DNA of 64,000 nucleotides, taken from contig NZ_BMPW01000022.1 in assembly GCF_014647795.1 (NCBI RefSeq), positions 1-64,000 on the forward strand, written 5' to 3'. The DNA comes from Actinoplanes campanulatus (GTDB lineage Bacteria; Actinomycetota; Actinomycetes; Mycobacteriales; Micromonosporaceae). The notes beneath the pieces are model-generated. The model was not told the origin of the DNA and did no database searches. It saw only the letters and a list, made by a program, of their open reading frames with translations. Shown one piece after another: positions 17,120-25,242 of the stretch. How positions within the stretch are numbered: the first letter of the stretch is position 1; every line of letters begins with the position of its first letter. The position numbers and the translations under genes are program-made.

Positions 17120-18766
17120 GTGGGGACGGACACCGGACGGCGGCGCGCCGAGGAGCTCGACGAGTACCACCTCATGGACATGCCGCGGGCTGCCGAGATG
17201 GAGGCGGTCGTGCGCGTCGCGGCCGCCGTGGCCGGGGTGCCCACCGCCTCTCTGAACCTGCTCGACGACGCCCGCCAGTACCAGCACACCACGGTCGGGT
17301 TCGCCGGACGGGACTGCGCCCGCGACGAATCGATGTGTGCGGTGCGGCTGGGCCGGGGCGAGTTCGTGCACGTGCCGGACGCCCGCGAGGAGCCGGACTA
17401 CCGGGACAACCCGTGGGTCACCGGGGAGCTGGGCCACGTCCGCTTCTACGCGTCCGCGCCGCTGCTCAGCCCGAGCGGGTACGTGATGGGCACGCTCTGC
17501 GTCTTCGACAACGAACCGGGCCGGCTCGACGACGAGCAGATCGGCCGTCTCACCGACCTGGCCGGGATCATCGTGGCGTTCTTCGAGCGGCGCCGCCACG
17601 CCCGGCTGTCCGCCGGCCTCCGGACCACCCTCACGGCCCGCGAGGAGTGGACCCGCACGGTACTGGACAGCATCGACGAGGCGGTGCTCGCGGCCACCCC
17701 GTCCGGGCGGCTGCTTCTCTACAACCGGGCGGCCCGGGACATGCACGACCCGGAGATCGACCCGGACGCCGGGCCGGAGGGGATCGCCAGCCGCTACCAG
17801 CTGTACGAACCCGACGGCCGCACCCTGCTGCGGGAGGAGGACGTGCCGCTGGTGCGGGTGCTGCGCACCGGGGAGCCGGTGCAGGGCCGGGAGCTGATGA
17901 TCAAGGGGCCGGGCCGGGAGCCCCGGAGGATACGGGCGAACGCGCGGGCGATGCGCGGCCCGGGCGGCGTCGTCACCGGGGCGGCGGTCTCGTTGCAGGA
18001 CGTCACCGGGGAGCTCAGCCGGCTGCGGATCATCGACGAGGCCCGCCGGCGGCTGGCCCTCGCGAACGCCGAGCTGCGCCGGTCGAACGCGGACCTGACC
18101 GACTTCGCCGGCGCGGTCAGCCACGACCTGGTGGCCCCGCTCGCGGCGGTCGGCGGCTACCTCGACCTGCTGGACGATCTGCGCGACGAGGACGGCCCGG
18201 AACGGGTGACCGCCTGGGTGGACGAGGCCGCGCGGGCGGTCGGCCGGATGCGGGATCTGATCGACTCCCTGCTCGGCTACGCGCGGGCCGGAAGTGCGCC
18301 GGTGCGCGCGGTGCACGTACCGATGAAGGAGGTGCTGGACCACGTCCTGGCGGACCTGAACGCGGAGATCGTGGCGGCCGGAGCGCGCGTCAGCGTGCCC
18401 GGCCCGTTGCCGACGGTGTGCGGCGACCCGGTGCTGATCCGGTTGCTGTTGCAGAACCTGATCGCCAACGCGCTGAAACACCGGCGCCCGGACCGGCCGT
18501 GCCGGATCGAGGTGAGCGCCGACGGGCCGTCGCTGCGGATCGCCGACAACGGGCCCGGCATCCCGCCGGCGCGGCGTGCGCTGGCGTTCGACATGTTCTC
18601 CCGGCCGGGGCACGGGATCGGCCTGCCCAGCTGCCAGCGGATCGTGGAACGGCACGGCGGGACGATCACCCTCGACGACACGCCGGGCGGCGGGCTCACC
18701 GTCACCGTCACCCTGCCTGTCACCGACGGGCCAACGAGTCAGTTCAGCGGGCGTTCTGCCGATTGA
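17120..18766 (+). CDS. GAF-PAS sensor histidine kinase (first of tandem pair)
   Basis: A 548-residue soluble kinase with a GTG start. Residues ~20-165 are a GAF domain (FYASAPLLSPSGYVMGTLCV), ~175-300 a PAS-like domain, ~310-390 the dimerisation domain with H335 in the box VSHDLVAPLAAVGGY, and ~430-535 the ATPase domain: N box NLIANALKH, DNGPGIP, HGIGLPSC. No membrane helices, so it senses a cytosolic signal through GAF. No response regulator gene is adjacent. The downstream gene, 6 bases away, is a close paralogue. Confidence 0.88.
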   Translation: MGTDTGRRRAEELDEYHLMDMPRAAEMEAVVRVAAAVAGVPTASLNLLDDARQYQHTTVGFAGRDCARDESMCAVRLGRGEFVHVPDAREEPDYRDNPWVTGELGHVRFYASAPLLSPSGYVMGTLCVFDNEPGRLDDEQIGRLTDLAGIIVAFFERRRHARLSAGLRTTLTAREEWTRTVLDSIDEAVLAATPSGRLLLYNRAARDMHDPEIDPDAGPEGIASRYQLYEPDGRTLLREEDVPLVRVLRTGEPVQGRELMIKGPGREPRRIRANARAMRGPGGVVTGAAVSLQDVTGELSRLRIIDEARRRLALANAELRRSNADLTDFAGAVSHDLVAPLAAVGGYLDLLDDLRDEDGPERVTAWVDEAARAVGRMRDLIDSLLGYARAGSAPVRAVHVPMKEVLDHVLADLNAEIVAAGARVSVPGPLPTVCGDPVLIRLLLQNLIANALKHRRPDRPCRIEVSADGPSLRIADNGPGIPPARRALAFDMFSRPGHGIGLPSCQRIVERHGGTITLDDTPGGGLTVTVTLPVTDGPTSQFSGRSAD

Positions 18767-18772
18767 ATACAC

Positions 18773-20434
18773 GTGGATCTGGCGGAACGGTTGTCGGAAC
18801 GGGAGCGCTCGCGGATCGCGGCACTACACGAGTACCAGCTCCTCGACTCTCCGGCGGGCGACGAGCTGGAGGCGGTGGTGCGGGTGGCGGCGGCCGTCGC
18901 CGGGGTGCCGCACGCCACGCTCAACCTGATCGACGAGAACCGGCAGTGCCAGCTCACCACGGTCGGCTTCGAGGGCGAGGACTCGGACCGCTCCGAGTCG
19001 ATGTGCGCCATCCGCTTCGAGACCGGCCGGTTCACCCACGTCCGGGACGCCAGCGCCGACCCCCTCTACCGGAACAACCCGTGGGTGAACGGCGACCGGT
19101 CCAGCACGCGCTTCTACGCCTCCGCGCCGCTGGTGACACCGGAGGGGTACGCGCTGGGCTCGCTCTGCGTCTTCGACGTGGTGCCGCGGGACCTGACCGG
19201 CGAGCAGATCGCCCGGCTCAAGGACCTGGCCCAGGTCGTCCTGGCGCTCTTCGAACGGCGCCGGCAGGCCCGGATCAACGCCGAGCTGGCCACGCTGGCC
19301 GAGGAACGGCAGCGGTGGACCGACACCCTGCTGGACACCATCGACGTGGCGGTGGTCGCGGCCGACCCGGCCGGGCGGCTCACCCTCTTCAACCGGACCG
19401 CCCGTGAATGGCACGGCACCGACGCCGACCCGGACGTCGACCCGGACGATTTCACGCACCGGTACCGGCTGTTCGAGACCGACGGGCACACCCCGCTGCC
19501 GGCGGGACGGGCGCCGTTGATCCGGGCGCTGCGTGACGGCGCCGTCAAAGACGCCGAGCTGATCATCAAGCGGGCTGGTGCGGACCCGGTCCACGTCAGC
19601 GTCAGCGGCCGGGCACTGACCGACGCGGACGGCGCCCCGCTCGGCGCGGTGGTCGCGATGCACGACGTCACCGGCGCCCGGGCGCAGCAGCGTGCCATCG
19701 AGGAGGCCCGCCGCGAGCTGGCCGCGGCCAACACCGAGCTGCGCCGCTCCAACGCCGACCTGGCCAACTTCGCCGGGGCGGTCAGCCACGACCTGGTCGC
19801 CCCGCTCGCCGCGGTCGGCGGCTACCTGGAGCTGATCGGCGACGAGGTGGAGGGGCGCCCGCGCAAGTGGGTGGAGGCGGCCACCCGGGCGGTGAGCCGG
19901 ATGCGGGAACTGATCCGGTCGCTGCTCGACTACGCGCAGGCCGGCAGCACGCCGGTGCGGCTGGGCGAGGCCGATCTGGCCGACCTCTTCGAGCAGGTCC
20001 AGGGCGACCTGCGGCCGGCCGCCGAGGCGGCCGGCGCGGTGGTCGAGGCGCCTCGTCCGCTGCCGGTGGCGACCGGCGACCCGGTGCTGGTCCGTCAGCT
20101 GTTGCAGAACCTGGTCGGCAACTCGATCAAGTACCGGGACCCGCAACGGCCGTGCCGGGTGACGGTCACCGCCGAGCGGGCCGAGGCCGGCTGGACGGTC
20201 CGGGTCGCCGACAACGGCCTCGGCATCCCCCCGGATCAGCGGGAACGCGTCTTCGACATGTTCACCCGGCTCGGCAACGGCACGGCGGGCGGCCACGGCA
20301 TCGGCCTCTCCACGTGCTGGCGCATCGTGGAGAGGCACGGCGGGGACATCCGTGTGGACGAGACCCCCGGCGGTGGCACGACCGTGTCGTTCACCCTGCC
20401 CGGCGCGCCGTCGGAGGCCTCAGAACAGGGGTGA
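18773..20434 (+). CDS. GAF-PAS sensor histidine kinase (second of tandem pair)
   Basis: A 553-residue paralogue of the preceding kinase with the same architecture: GAF (~20-165), PAS (~180-305), phosphoacceptor H339 in VSHDLVAPLAAVGGY, N box NLVGNSIKY, DNGLGIP and GGHGIGLSTC. The dimerisation box is identical between the two, while the GAF and PAS parts have drifted, so they may mix as heterodimers while sensing different inputs. It is probably translated from the same message as its neighbour. Its end overlaps the converging DUF1906 gene by 15 bases. Confidence 0.88.
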   Translation: MDLAERLSERERSRIAALHEYQLLDSPAGDELEAVVRVAAAVAGVPHATLNLIDENRQCQLTTVGFEGEDSDRSESMCAIRFETGRFTHVRDASADPLYRNNPWVNGDRSSTRFYASAPLVTPEGYALGSLCVFDVVPRDLTGEQIARLKDLAQVVLALFERRRQARINAELATLAEERQRWTDTLLDTIDVAVVAADPAGRLTLFNRTAREWHGTDADPDVDPDDFTHRYRLFETDGHTPLPAGRAPLIRALRDGAVKDAELIIKRAGADPVHVSVSGRALTDADGAPLGAVVAMHDVTGARAQQRAIEEARRELAAANTELRRSNADLANFAGAVSHDLVAPLAAVGGYLELIGDEVEGRPRKWVEAATRAVSRMRELIRSLLDYAQAGSTPVRLGEADLADLFEQVQGDLRPAAEAAGAVVEAPRPLPVATGDPVLVRQLLQNLVGNSIKYRDPQRPCRVTVTAERAEAGWTVRVADNGLGIPPDQRERVFDMFTRLGNGTAGGHGIGLSTCWRIVERHGGDIRVDETPGGGTTVSFTLPGAPSEASEQG

Positions 20435-22042
20435 ACGGCCCTTGTACCCGGTGGCCAGGTTCGGGCCGGCGGTCAGTGCCTTGCCGGTGCCGCGGTAGAG
20501 CTTCAGGTAGCCGGTCGACGACTGCACCGCGGCCAGGTCGGTCCAGCCGTCCCGGTCGAAGTCGCCGATGCCGTACAGGTCGCGCAGCCCGGCGGCCGAG
20601 CCGATCCGCAGCGCGGCCTGGAGGCCACCCGACTTCCCGCGGTACAGATAGATGCCGTTGTTGCTGTTCAGCTTCACGACCAGGTCCGGGAAACCGTCCC
20701 GGTCGAAGTCGCCGACGCCGGCGAACTCGCTGCGGTTGTTCCAGTCGCCGTACGCGATCGCCTTCCGCTTGCCGAACTTGGCGCCCCTGACCCCCGGGTA
20801 GAGGTAGAGGTTGCCGTTGCTGGTCTGCGCGGCCAGCATGTCGGGGTAGCCGTCCCGGTTGAGGTCGCCGATCGCGGTCAGCTCCCGCAGGTGGCTCAGG
20901 TTCTTGTAGAGCTGCTTGCGAGTGCCGAACTTTCCGCTGCTCAGGCCCGGGTAGAAGGACACGGCGCCGGCCCGGTTCCGGACGATCAGGTCGACGTAGC
21001 CGTCCCGGTTCAGGTCCATCCGCAGCAGCGCGTTCGCCGAGGCGTACGAGCCGACCTTGGAGCGGTAGCCCTCGGAGAGGTAGACGCCGTTGCCCGGGTA
21101 GGCGAACAGGTTGCCGGTCGACGTGGTCCGGGCCATCACGTCCGACCAGCCGTTGCGGTTCCAGTCGGACAGCTTGGCGCCGGGCAGGCGGGCGAAGTCC
21201 AGGTAGTCGTTGTCGATGTTGATGGTGACGCCGCCCCAGGTCTCCTGGTGGCCGCCCCGGTACTGCTTCATCCGGCGCTTCGGCGCCCAGTACGACGCCG
21301 GGACCACCTTGTCGGAGACGGTGACTACCTGGTCCCAGCGGGCGAAGTCGATGTAGTCGGGCCGCACGTACCACGGCCTGTTGTAGACCGCGACCATGTC
21401 GGCGATGCCGGATGCGGCACTGCTGTAGTAGCCGGAGAAGTAGCCGTAGTCGTGCAGCCGGTTGGTCCACGCGTTCATGAACGCGAGCACGCCCTCGCGG
21501 CACACGGTGTTCTTGCTGTCGTACGACTCCATGTCGTAGATCAGCACGCTCTCCTTGGCGAGCCCGAGCGCGGTGGCCTGCCGGACCGCGTCCTCGGCGG
21601 TGGCCCGGCCCTGTGCCGCGGCCTTCGTGTTGTCGATCAGGTTCTTCTTGGTGACCGACGTGCAGCTGGCCTGCGGGCCGACGTACAGCGGGATCAGCCG
21701 CCACCCCGCGGTGACCTGCTCGCGGACCCACTCGGCGGTGAGGTTCTTCTGCGTGCAGCCACGGTTGTTGCCGCCGAAGTAGATGCCGGCCGCGCGGTAC
21801 GGCGACGACTTCAGCCAGGCCGCCATCGTCTCGCTGGACGGTGCCGTGCAGGCGTCGAAGCCGTACCCGGTGAAGTCGCCCGGCTGCGGGGCGAGGGCGG
21901 CGGCCGCGGTGGCGTTGCCGTTGATGAACGCCAGCGGGGCGACCGACAGTGCCACGATGAGGGCGGTGAGTAATCGCTTCCGGTACCTGACGAGTCGGCG
22001 GGGATGCAACCGGTGACGCCCTCGGCTGGGCGCAGCGTTCAT
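20420..22042 (-). CDS. Secreted DUF1906 glycoside hydrolase-like protein with FG-GAP repeats
   Basis: A 540-residue exported protein. Residues 1-47 are a long basic signal peptide (RRLVRYRKRLLTALIVALSV). Residues ~55-270 match the DUF1906/Rv2525c-like TIM-barrel family (GYGFDACTAPSSETMAAW, then IYDMESYD with acidic residues at the expected barrel end, and NIDNDYLDF). Residues ~285-535 are a run of FG-GAP/VCBS-like repeats (GDLNRDGYPDM, GDFDRDGFPDL, GDFDRDGWTDL), each with a Ca-binding DxDxDG-type loop, predicted to form a β-propeller. It probably acts on the cell wall or a glycan outside the cell. Confidence 0.85.
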   Translation of the reverse strand: MNAAPSRGRHRLHPRRLVRYRKRLLTALIVALSVAPLAFINGNATAAAALAPQPGDFTGYGFDACTAPSSETMAAWLKSSPYRAAGIYFGGNNRGCTQKNLTAEWVREQVTAGWRLIPLYVGPQASCTSVTKKNLIDNTKAAAQGRATAEDAVRQATALGLAKESVLIYDMESYDSKNTVCREGVLAFMNAWTNRLHDYGYFSGYYSSAASGIADMVAVYNRPWYVRPDYIDFARWDQVVTVSDKVVPASYWAPKRRMKQYRGGHQETWGGVTINIDNDYLDFARLPGAKLSDWNRNGWSDVMARTTSTGNLFAYPGNGVYLSEGYRSKVGSYASANALLRMDLNRDGYVDLIVRNRAGAVSFYPGLSSGKFGTRKQLYKNLSHLRELTAIGDLNRDGYPDMLAAQTSNGNLYLYPGVRGAKFGKRKAIAYGDWNNRSEFAGVGDFDRDGFPDLVVKLNSNNGIYLYRGKSGGLQAALRIGSAAGLRDLYGIGDFDRDGWTDLAAVQSSTGYLKLYRGTGKALTAGPNLATGYKGRSPLF

Positions 22043-22058
22043 ATGGACCTACTTCGTC

Positions 22059-22080
22059 GTCTCGAAAGGCCCATCGAGAC
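22059..22080 (-). promoter_or_regulatory. Inverted repeat in the leader of the DUF1906 gene
   Basis: GTCTCGA (22059-22065) and TCGAGAC (22074-22080) lie 17 bases upstream of the ATG. It could be an operator or a leader hairpin. Confidence 0.4.
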
Positions 22081-22254
22081 AAGCAAACGTCTGTCGATTC
22101 GGATACGTCCATTCGGGCGAGGATGATCACCGTTCGGTCACCGCTCGCGTCGCTGAACTGTTCACCGGATGGTCATGTGACGTTGGTGACCCGTCTGCTC
22201 CCCGCGACCTAGGGTGGGCGGCCAGATGAACGCTGGGTAGCGAGAGGTAGTCCG

Positions 22255-22575
22255 ATGCGTAGCTCGGTACTCGAAGTGAGCACCAGCCCCGACGGCAGTG
22301 TGGTCATCCAGCCACACGGATCGGTCGGCCTCGATGTCGCGGTGGAGTTGCGGCAGCTCCTGGTGCACACCGTGCGCCGCGTCCGGCCGTTGCGGCTGAT
22401 CGTCGACCTCGCCGACGTGCCCGAGCTGGACCCGATCAACCTGGGTTCGGTGGCCGCCGCGTGCGGCCTCGGCGACGATCTCCAGGTCGCCGTCTTCGTC
22501 GACAATCCCAACGGGCGGCTCGCCGAGCAGCTGGCGGCGGCCGGTGTGCCCGCTCAGCGGGTCCGGGGACACTGA
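22255..22575 (+). CDS. STAS-domain anti-sigma factor antagonist-like protein
   Basis: A 106-residue single-domain protein with GAGAGG before the ATG. The STAS pattern is clear: a β-strand pair, VVIQPHGSVGLDVAVELRQLL, then LRLIVDLADVPELDPINLGSVAAA, where the loop usually carries the phosphorylatable Ser. Here it reads PELDPINLGSV, with Asp-Pro in place of the usual D-S-S/T. It may therefore be a non-phosphorylated variant. The family controls sigma factors by binding anti-sigma kinases; no partner is nearby. Confidence 0.75.
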   Translation: MRSSVLEVSTSPDGSVVIQPHGSVGLDVAVELRQLLVHTVRRVRPLRLIVDLADVPELDPINLGSVAAACGLGDDLQVAVFVDNPNGRLAEQLAAAGVPAQRVRGH

Positions 22576-22628
22576 CCTTTTCGGTCACCGGCCATCGGCC
22601 GTCCATCCGCCGTTAACCCGCACCGGCA

Positions 22629-22634
22629 TAGCAT
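22629..22634 (+). promoter_or_regulatory. -10 element of a leaderless promoter (HD gene)
   Basis: TAGCAT ends 6 nt before the ATG at 22641, and no ribosome-binding site is seen. Confidence 0.55.
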
Positions 22635-22640
22635 CCGCCC

Positions 22641-23195
22641 ATGACCGATGTGCTGCTCCGATCGCGTGCCGAGACGGCCCGGCTGGTGGCCGGGTCGCTG
22701 ATCGGTGACAGCGGCAACCGCTGGAAACACACCGCCGGGGTGGCACACCGCGCCGCCGAGCTGTCCGCCCGGCTCGGCCTCGATCCCGACGTGCTGGTCG
22801 CGGCCGCCTGGCTGCACGACATCGGCTATGCCGAGCCGATCGCGCTGACCGGTTTCCACCCGCTGGACGGCGCCGTGCACCTGAGCGACGAGGGCTGGCC
22901 GGCCCGGATCGCCGGTCTGGTGGCCTACCACTCGGGCGCCCGTTTCGTGGGCGCCGCGCGCGGTCTGGCCGGGCAGCTCGCCGCCTTCCCGGACGAGCGC
23001 AGCCTGATGGCCGACGCCCTCACCTACGCCGACCAGACGGTGGGCCCGACCGGCCTGCGGGTCGACCCGGAGGCCCGCTACACGGAGATGCTGCACCGGC
23101 ACGGCCCCTGCTCGTGGAACGCGGCCGTCGACGCCGACCGCCGCCCCCACCTGCAGAACACGGCCGCGCGCGTCGAGCACCTGCTAGCCGCCTAG
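22641..23195 (+). CDS. HD-domain phosphohydrolase
   Basis: A 184-residue protein with the HD metal site: H30 in WKHTAGVAHRA, the H59-D60 pair in AAWLHDIGYAEP and a later Asp in ADALTYADQT. Such proteins cleave phosphate from nucleotides or related molecules. The short form with the HDIGY motif is common in actinobacteria and its substrate is unknown. It starts leaderless, with TAGCAT 6 bases before the ATG. The 3' end overlaps the converging M20 gene by 12 bases. Confidence 0.82.
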   Translation: MTDVLLRSRAETARLVAGSLIGDSGNRWKHTAGVAHRAAELSARLGLDPDVLVAAAWLHDIGYAEPIALTGFHPLDGAVHLSDEGWPARIAGLVAYHSGARFVGAARGLAGQLAAFPDERSLMADALTYADQTVGPTGLRVDPEARYTEMLHRHGPCSWNAAVDADRRPHLQNTAARVEHLLAA

Positions 23196-24248
23196 GCCTT
23201 TCAGAAAACCTTCGAGCGCTTTCCGGTACGGCGGGAGCGTTCGCAGATCGACGAACTCCTCCGGACCGTGCTGCCCGTCGCCGCCCGGCCCGAAGATCAC
23301 CGCGTCCACGCCCACCGCCGAGTAGAACCGGCCGTCGGCCGCCCCGTGCTTGCGCAGCAGCGAGCCGTCGTACCCCGCCTCCCGGGCGGCCCTCCGCAGC
23401 AGCCGCACCTCGGCGCTCTCCGGATCGGCGTGGTGCGGCGCGCCCAGGGCCTCGACGGTGACCACGGCCCCGGACACCGCCGTCAGGTGGGCCGCGATCT
23501 CGTCCGCCGGCCGGCCGGCCAGATCCTCCTCGGACGGTGGGAACCGGATGTCGACCAGCGCCGACGCGTCCGCCGGAACCACGTTGGCGGCCTCGTTGGA
23601 GGTCTCGATCCGGGCCACGTTGACGGTCGTGGTCCACTCCTCGGCGGCCGGGACCGGATGCCGGTCGAGCAGCCGCCGCACCGCCGCGGTCACCGTGAGC
23701 AGCGCGTTCGACCCCAGCCACGGGTAGGCGGCGTGGGCGGTGCGGCCGGTGGCGGTGAGCCGGGCCCGGATGATGCCCTTCGACTCGGTGACGATCCGCA
23801 GGCCGCTCTGCTCGCCGATGATCACGAAGCCGGCCCGGACGCCCTGTGCCACCTGGTGCCCGGTGCCGTCGAAACCGCCCACCTCCTCGTCGGTGACCAG
23901 CTGCAACGCCACCGGGTACGGCAGGGTGGGCGCCACCTCCCGGAACACCGTGGCCATCACCAGCGCGGCGGCCTTCATGTCGTGGGCGCCGCGACCGTAC
24001 AGCCGGTGGCCGTCGGCGCGGGCGGTGAACTGCCCGGGCGCGCCGGGCACCACGTCCAGGTGGGCGTTGAGGATCACCCGGGGCGGGCCCGGGGTGGACA
24101 CCAGGGCGCTCGGCTTCCCGCGGGACTCGAACCGGCGGACCTCGAACCCCGGGCCGACCAGGCCGAGCACCATGTCGAGCGCCCGCCGCAGGTCGGCCGG
24201 CCGGTCGGCGGTGGACCGGATCCCGATCAGTTCGGCGAGCTCATCCAT
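23184..24248 (-). CDS. M20-family metallopeptidase (ArgE/DapE/CPG2-like)
   Basis: A 354-residue cytosolic enzyme, no signal peptide. The di-zinc site can be traced: H63 in NAHLDVVPG, D90 in RGAHDMKAA, E121-E122 in VTDEEVGG (catalytic base and ligand), E146 in GEQSGL and the last His in PGGDGQHGPEEF. The lid domain sits between ~160 and 270 (GRTAHAAYPWLGSNAL). Likely reaction: hydrolysis of an N-acyl amino acid or small peptide. The substrate cannot be fixed from sequence. TAGTTT lies 6 bases before the ATG, suggesting a leaderless message. Confidence 0.85.
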   Translation of the reverse strand: MDELAELIGIRSTADRPADLRRALDMVLGLVGPGFEVRRFESRGKPSALVSTPGPPRVILNAHLDVVPGAPGQFTARADGHRLYGRGAHDMKAAALVMATVFREVAPTLPYPVALQLVTDEEVGGFDGTGHQVAQGVRAGFVIIGEQSGLRIVTESKGIIRARLTATGRTAHAAYPWLGSNALLTVTAAVRRLLDRHPVPAAEEWTTTVNVARIETSNEAANVVPADASALVDIRFPPSEEDLAGRPADEIAAHLTAVSGAVVTVEALGAPHHADPESAEVRLLRRAAREAGYDGSLLRKHGAADGRFYSAVGVDAVIFGPGGDGQHGPEEFVDLRTLPPYRKALEGFLKGLGG

Positions 24249-24254
24249 CGATGA

Positions 24255-24260
24255 AAACTA
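24255..24260 (-). promoter_or_regulatory. -10 element of a leaderless promoter (M20 gene)
   Basis: TAGTTT ends 6 nt before the ATG at 24248. It falls inside the last codons of the upstream DUF1684 gene. Confidence 0.5.
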
Positions 24261-25037
24261 CCGCGGGAGCCGCTCTCCCGCCTCGATCGCGACCGGCAGC
24301 CTGTTCCCGGCCGGCGGCAGCGGGCAGGTCGCGAACGCGGTGTAGGCGCACGGCAGGTTCGTGGCCCGGTTGAAGTCGAGCACCACCGACCCGTCCTCCT
24401 CCGGCGGGGCGATGAACAGGCTCCGGTTCGCGGCGTACGTGGTCAGCCCCGAGGTGGCGTCGGTGAACAGCACGAACAGCGACCCCGGCGTGCCGCCGTT
24501 GAAGGCGGTCAGCGACTGCGGCTCCCCGCCCACCGTGAACTCGACCCGGCCGGGCGACTCGTAGACGTGCTCGACGCCCTCGGCCACCGACCCGACGGTG
24601 ACCGGTTCCGGGAACGCCGTGAACCGGCCGCCGATCACCCACTTCTCCTCGGCCGGGTAGGCGGGTGTGCCGGTGTAGGCGGTGAGCACCGGGTTGTCCG
24701 GATGCCGCGGCCGGATCACGTCGAGGCCGCCCCGCCGGGCGACCTCGATCACCGCGCCGCCGTGGCCCACGGTGACGCCGGCGTTCTCCGCCAGTGGCGG
24801 GAACCGGTGCGTCCCGGTCACCTCCCGCCCGTCGGCGGTGAGCGTCTCGCCGGCGCCGAGCGTCACGGTCACCCCGTCCGGTCCGCTGCTCCACTCGCCG
24901 GGCGCGCCGTCGAACCGTCGCGGGGTGGCGTCCAGCCAGTGCAGGCCGGTGATCGCGAGGAAGCCGTGCGGGTCGGCGCGCCGCTTCTCGTGGTCGGCGT
25001 GCCACTGGTCCCACTCCTGCTGGAACAAGGTCGTCAT
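24258..25037 (-). CDS. DUF1684 family protein
   Basis: A 259-residue soluble protein. It shows the family's typical start (EWDQWHADHEKRRADPHGFLAITGLHWL) and end (LDFNRATNLPCAYTAFATCPLPP followed by NRLPV). The fold is mostly β. Biochemical function is unknown. The conserved His, Asn and Cys residues in the C-terminal motif suggest a ligand site. It lies 10 bases upstream of the M20 gene on the same strand. TAAGGT ends 8 bases before the ATG, again a leaderless arrangement. Confidence 0.85.
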   Translation of the reverse strand: MTTLFQQEWDQWHADHEKRRADPHGFLAITGLHWLDATPRRFDGAPGEWSSGPDGVTVTLGAGETLTADGREVTGTHRFPPLAENAGVTVGHGGAVIEVARRGGLDVIRPRHPDNPVLTAYTGTPAYPAEEKWVIGGRFTAFPEPVTVGSVAEGVEHVYESPGRVEFTVGGEPQSLTAFNGGTPGSLFVLFTDATSGLTTYAANRSLFIAPPEEDGSVVLDFNRATNLPCAYTAFATCPLPPAGNRLPVAIEAGERLPR

Positions 25038-25045
25038 GCCACAGG

Positions 25046-25051
25046 ACCTTA
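25046..25051 (-). promoter_or_regulatory. -10 element of a leaderless promoter (DUF1684)
   Basis: TAAGGT ends 8 nt before the ATG at 25037. Confidence 0.45.
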
Positions 25052-25074
25052 ATCTCTACTTGTTGCATGGATTA

Positions 25075-25103
25075 TTGGCCGGGGTCGTGACATCTGCTAA
25101 CTT
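25075..25103 (+). promoter_or_regulatory. Promoter of the SAM-IV riboswitch operon
   Basis: TTGGCC (25075-25080), a 17-base spacer and TAACTT (25098-25103). Transcription should begin near 25110, just before the riboswitch. Confidence 0.65.
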
Positions 25104-25111
25104 CCCCGTCA

Positions 25112-25229
25112 GGTCATGAGTGCCAGCGCGAAGCCCCGGCTCGCTGGCCGGCAACCCTTCCGTTCGCGACGGGGTGCCCCGGGTGAGGACCGGGCCGGTG
25201 TCGCCCGACACCGGCAAACGGCGAACCCG
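25112..25229 (+). promoter_or_regulatory. SAM-IV riboswitch
   Basis: The leader matches the actinobacterial SAM-IV aptamer as known from Mycobacterium tuberculosis: GGTCATGAGTGCCAGCG at the 5' end, AGCCCCGGCTCGCTGGCCGG, the CAACCC core, GGGGTGCCCCGGGTGA and GGACC pairing back with the 5' GGTC. A final GGTGTCG/CGACACC hairpin and the 3' pseudoknot segment lie at 25197-25228. It binds S-adenosylmethionine and usually shuts off sulfur-amino-acid genes. The GGAGG ribosome site (25231-25235) follows directly, so control of translation start is likely. Confidence 0.9.
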
Positions 25230-25242
25230 TGGAGGCACGGTC

